Origin: JBCCEJ01 sp039030335
GTDB lineage: Bacteria; Pseudomonadota; Gammaproteobacteria; HK1
Length of the DNA: 15,857 bases
NCBI GenBank assembly: GCA_039030335.1
Contig: JBCCEJ010000101.1
Location: 1-15,857, forward strand
Direction of reading: 5' to 3'
Shown here: piece by piece, positions 14,126 to 15,857 of the stretch
Position numbering within the stretch: the first letter of the stretch is position 1
How the letters are laid out: the number at the start of each line of letters is the position of its first letter
The notes under the pieces: model-generated
What the model was told of the DNA's origin: nothing
What the model saw: only the letters and a program-made list of their open reading frames with translations
The model's database searches: none
Made by a program: the position numbers and the translations under genes

Positions 14126-15121
14126 ATGTCCTTCAGAGGCCTGCTACTGGAGAAATCGGAAGAGGGTGAAGTTTCGGTTGCGGTTCAGGACCTGGACGAA
14201 ACGCGTCTCCCGGATGGCGATGTGACGGTTGCCGTCGAGTACTCCACGGTCAACTACAAAGACGGGCTCTGCCTCGGTAAAGGCGGCGGCGGCCTCGTAC
14301 GCGATTATCCCCACATCGGCGGCATCGATTTCGCCGGTACTGTGGAGGCGTCCAGCGACGCCCGCTACCAGGCCGGCGATCGTGTGGTACTGACCGGCTG
14401 GCGGGTCGGTGAAGCATGGTGGGGTGGCTATGCGGAAAAGGCGCGTGTCAAAGCCGACTGGCTGGTGCCGCTCCCGGAAGGTTTGACGACCCGCCAGGCA
14501 ATGGCCGTGGGTACCGCCGGATTCACCTCGATGTTGTCGGTCATGGCGCTCGAAGATCATGGCTTGAAGACCGGCCAGGGACCGGTGCTCGTAACTGGCG
14601 CCGCAGGCGGTGTCGGTTCGGTGGCGGTGGCTGCGCTCGCGACGCTCGGCTACGAGGTTGCGGCGGTTACCGGACGTCCTGAAACCGCCGACTATCTGCG
14701 CGAACTTGGGGCCACCGCGATCGTCGAACGTGAATCGATCAACGAGGCGGTCAAACGGCCGCTCGAAAAAGAGAGCTGGGCTGGTTGTATCGATGCCGTA
14801 GGCGGCGAGATGCTGGCCCGCGTACTCGGGCAGATGATGTACGGTGCATCGGTGGCAGCCGTTGGTCTGGCCGCCGGCCCGAGCTTCCCGGGAACGGTGA
14901 TTCCATTCCTGCTGCGCGGCGTCAACCTGCTCGGTATCGACAGCGTCATGCAGCCCTACGACAACCGCGTGCGCGCGTGGCAACGGGTTGCGCAGGCGGT
15001 GCCGCTCGACAAGCTCGAGGCCATGGTGGTGCCGGCCAGCCTCGCCGATGTTCCCGGTCTTGCGAAAGACATCGTCAAAGGCCAGGTGCGCGGACGCGTC
15101 GTCGTAGACGTCAACGCCTGA
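14126..15121 (+). CDS. acuI: Acrylyl-CoA reductase (NADPH), AcuI/YhdH family
   Basis: This 331-residue zinc-free medium-chain dehydrogenase belongs to the YhdH/YhfP quinone-oxidoreductase-like family. AcuI members reduce acrylyl-CoA to propionyl-CoA with NADPH, which detoxifies acrylate and supports 3-hydroxypropionate or DMSP breakdown. Landmarks are the VNYKDGLCLGKG segment (42-53), PHIGGIDFAGTVEAS (62-76), GDRVVLTGWRVGEAWWGGYAE (84-104) and the nucleotide-binding VTGAAGGVGSVAV (156-168). The length matches E. coli YhdH (324) closely. The start at 14126 follows AGGAG at about 14112-14116; the frame is open upstream to 14060, but that region lacks family similarity. It stands alone, and its stop codon directly abuts that of the convergent aminotransferase. 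No other acrylate or DMSP gene is in the window, so its exact role is inferred from the family only. Confidence 0.9.
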   Translation: MSFRGLLLEKSEEGEVSVAVQDLDETRLPDGDVTVAVEYSTVNYKDGLCLGKGGGGLVRDYPHIGGIDFAGTVEASSDARYQAGDRVVLTGWRVGEAWWGGYAEKARVKADWLVPLPEGLTTRQAMAVGTAGFTSMLSVMALEDHGLKTGQGPVLVTGAAGGVGSVAVAALATLGYEVAAVTGRPETADYLRELGATAIVERESINEAVKRPLEKESWAGCIDAVGGEMLARVLGQMMYGASVAAVGLAAGPSFPGTVIPFLLRGVNLLGIDSVMQPYDNRVRAWQRVAQAVPLDKLEAMVVPASLADVPGLAKDIVKGQVRGRVVVDVNA

Positions 15122-15857
15122 TCAGATTCGCGGCTGCTCTACAGCAGCCGCGATACGTTCCAGGATCTCCGTCAGGATTGGCCGCGGCGTCGCGAAGTTG
15201 ATGCGCGTGCAGCCCCCGCCCTCTGGTCCGAAGGCAAGTCCGTCGTAGAGCGCGACGTTTGCATGTTCCAGGAAGAAGTCGAGCGGTTCAGCGGGCAACT
15301 CGCACGCATTGAAGTCGAGCCACGCCAGATACGTGGCCTCGGGCGGCAGGTAGCCGACCTGCGGCAGGCGTTGGGAAAGAAACCGCGTCAGGTGATCCCG
15401 ATTGTCCTGCAGGTAACCGACGGCTGCCTGCAGCCAGTCGTCGCACTGCTCCCAGGCGATCCGCGACGCCGCGCACGCGAACGACGTCAGCCCACCGCGC
15501 ACGCGCGCCGGGTACGCCTCGAATGCGTTCATCAGTTCATCAGAGCCGAACACGGCGACGCCAACTCTGAGGCCGGCGATGTTGAACGACTTGTTGGCGG
15601 AGTTGAAGGTGATCGTCCGTGCGGCCAGTTCCGGTGCCAAGGTGGCGAACGGGACGTGCTCGCGGCCGTCGAACACGAGATCGGCGTGGATTTCGTCGCT
15701 GACCACAACGAGATCATGCTGCAGGGCCAGTTCACCCAGTTGTTCGAGCTCCGCGCGGTCAAACACCCGGCCACCCGGGTTGTGCGGGTTGCATAACATC
15801 AGCAGCCGCGTGCTCGGGTCGATGAGGCTGCGCATCTGATCGAAGTCGATCTCGAAC
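15122..15857 (-). CDS. MalY/PatB-type PLP aminotransferase, C-terminal part (runs off the right edge)
   Basis: About 244 codons of the carboxy-terminal part of a fold-type I aminotransferase are present. The frame stays open to the window edge, so the start (probably about 150 codons further right) is missing. The motifs fit MalY/PatB cystathionine beta-lyase-like proteins: LCNPHNPGGRVF near the left of the fragment, SDEIHADLVFDG with the pyridine-contacting Asp, and NSANKSFNIAGLRVG with the Schiff-base Lys. Toward the end come ATYLAWLDF and the CTRINFATPR segment with the substrate-carboxylate Arg. Such enzymes split C-S bonds (cystathionine or cysteine to pyruvate, ammonia and a thiol) or act as aminotransferases; which applies cannot be told. 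The stop is immediately next to the acuI stop, and an 11-base-pair hairpin lies inside the last codons. Confidence 0.9.
   Translation of the reverse strand, partial: FEIDFDQMRSLIDPSTRLLMLCNPHNPGGRVFDRAELEQLGELALQHDLVVVSDEIHADLVFDGREHVPFATLAPELAARTITFNSANKSFNIAGLRVGVAVFGSDELMNAFEAYPARVRGGLTSFACAASRIAWEQCDDWLQAAVGYLQDNRDHLTRFLSQRLPQVGYLPPEATYLAWLDFNACELPAEPLDFFLEHANVALYDGLAFGPEGGGCTRINFATPRPILTEILERIAAAVEQPRI
15128..15153. terminator. Perfect 11-bp stem-loop just after acuI and inside the end of the MalY-like gene
   Basis: TCGCGGCTGCT, a four-base CTAC loop and AGCAGCCGCGA form a perfect eleven-base-pair inverted repeat. It begins seven bases after the acuI stop and lies within the last codons of the convergent aminotransferase gene. 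As at cysS, no T-run follows, so it is a candidate terminator or 3'-end stabiliser for acuI rather than a classic intrinsic terminator. Confidence 0.45.

Noticed and set aside
14144..14983. Minus-strand open frame (279 codons) opposite acuI
   Set aside because: His/Arg-rich translation without known motifs, fully inside a well-recognised reductase gene.
1..15857. CRISPR array, tRNA, rRNA, insertion sequence or prophage
   Set aside because: I found no regularly spaced repeats, cloverleaf-like segments, transposase or phage proteins anywhere in the window.

Overview
This is a GC-rich chromosomal window from a bacterium, most likely a member of the Pseudomonadota. The class is uncertain. DapA and the short CinA-like protein read like alphaproteobacterial versions, judging from remembered family sequences only. 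The cysteinyl-tRNA synthetase looks unlike the usual proteobacterial form. I see no tRNA, rRNA, CRISPR array, insertion sequence or phage gene, so this looks like ordinary core and metabolic chromosome rather than an island.

Layout, left to right. (1) Positions 1-1108, minus strand: a TRAP transporter small permease (dctQ), then the N-terminal part of the large permease (dctM), which is cut by an in-frame stop next to the window edge. (2) 1259-2143, plus: an EamA/DMT exporter. (3) 2198-7761, minus: a compact three-gene transcription unit, 4'-phosphopantetheinyl transferase - YhaO-like Mre11/SbcD nuclease - YhaN-like Rad50/SbcC ATPase. The two nuclease genes overlap by one base. (4) 7988-9205, plus: a CaiB/BaiF (class III) CoA-transferase. 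(5) 9238-9981, minus: a CinA N-domain protein (MoCF fold). (6) 10218-11594, plus: cysS. (7) 11650-13943, minus: a class V aminotransferase, followed after a 296-base gap by dapA with its own strong promoter and a 184-base leader. (8) 14126-15121, plus: an AcuI/YhdH acrylyl-CoA reductase. (9) 15122-15857, minus: the C-terminal part of a MalY/PatB-type aminotransferase running off the right edge.

Every plus-strand gene is a single gene between minus-strand units, so all gene ends here are convergent and nearly all promoters lie in divergent gaps. Two convergent junctions (cysS/dapA and acuI/malY-like) carry perfect GC-rich inverted repeats at the stop codons but no T-run. The acuI and malY-like stop codons abut with no bases between them.

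No single pathway unites the genes. There is some amino-acid metabolism (dapA, two PLP aminotransferases) and some acyl-CoA chemistry (CoA-transferase, acrylyl-CoA reductase). The least expected features are the dapA leader, which has a possible leaderless 28-codon ORF and mutually exclusive stem-loops, and the linkage of a phosphopantetheinyl transferase to a Mre11/Rad50-like pair. I found no clear evidence of a wholly new system.
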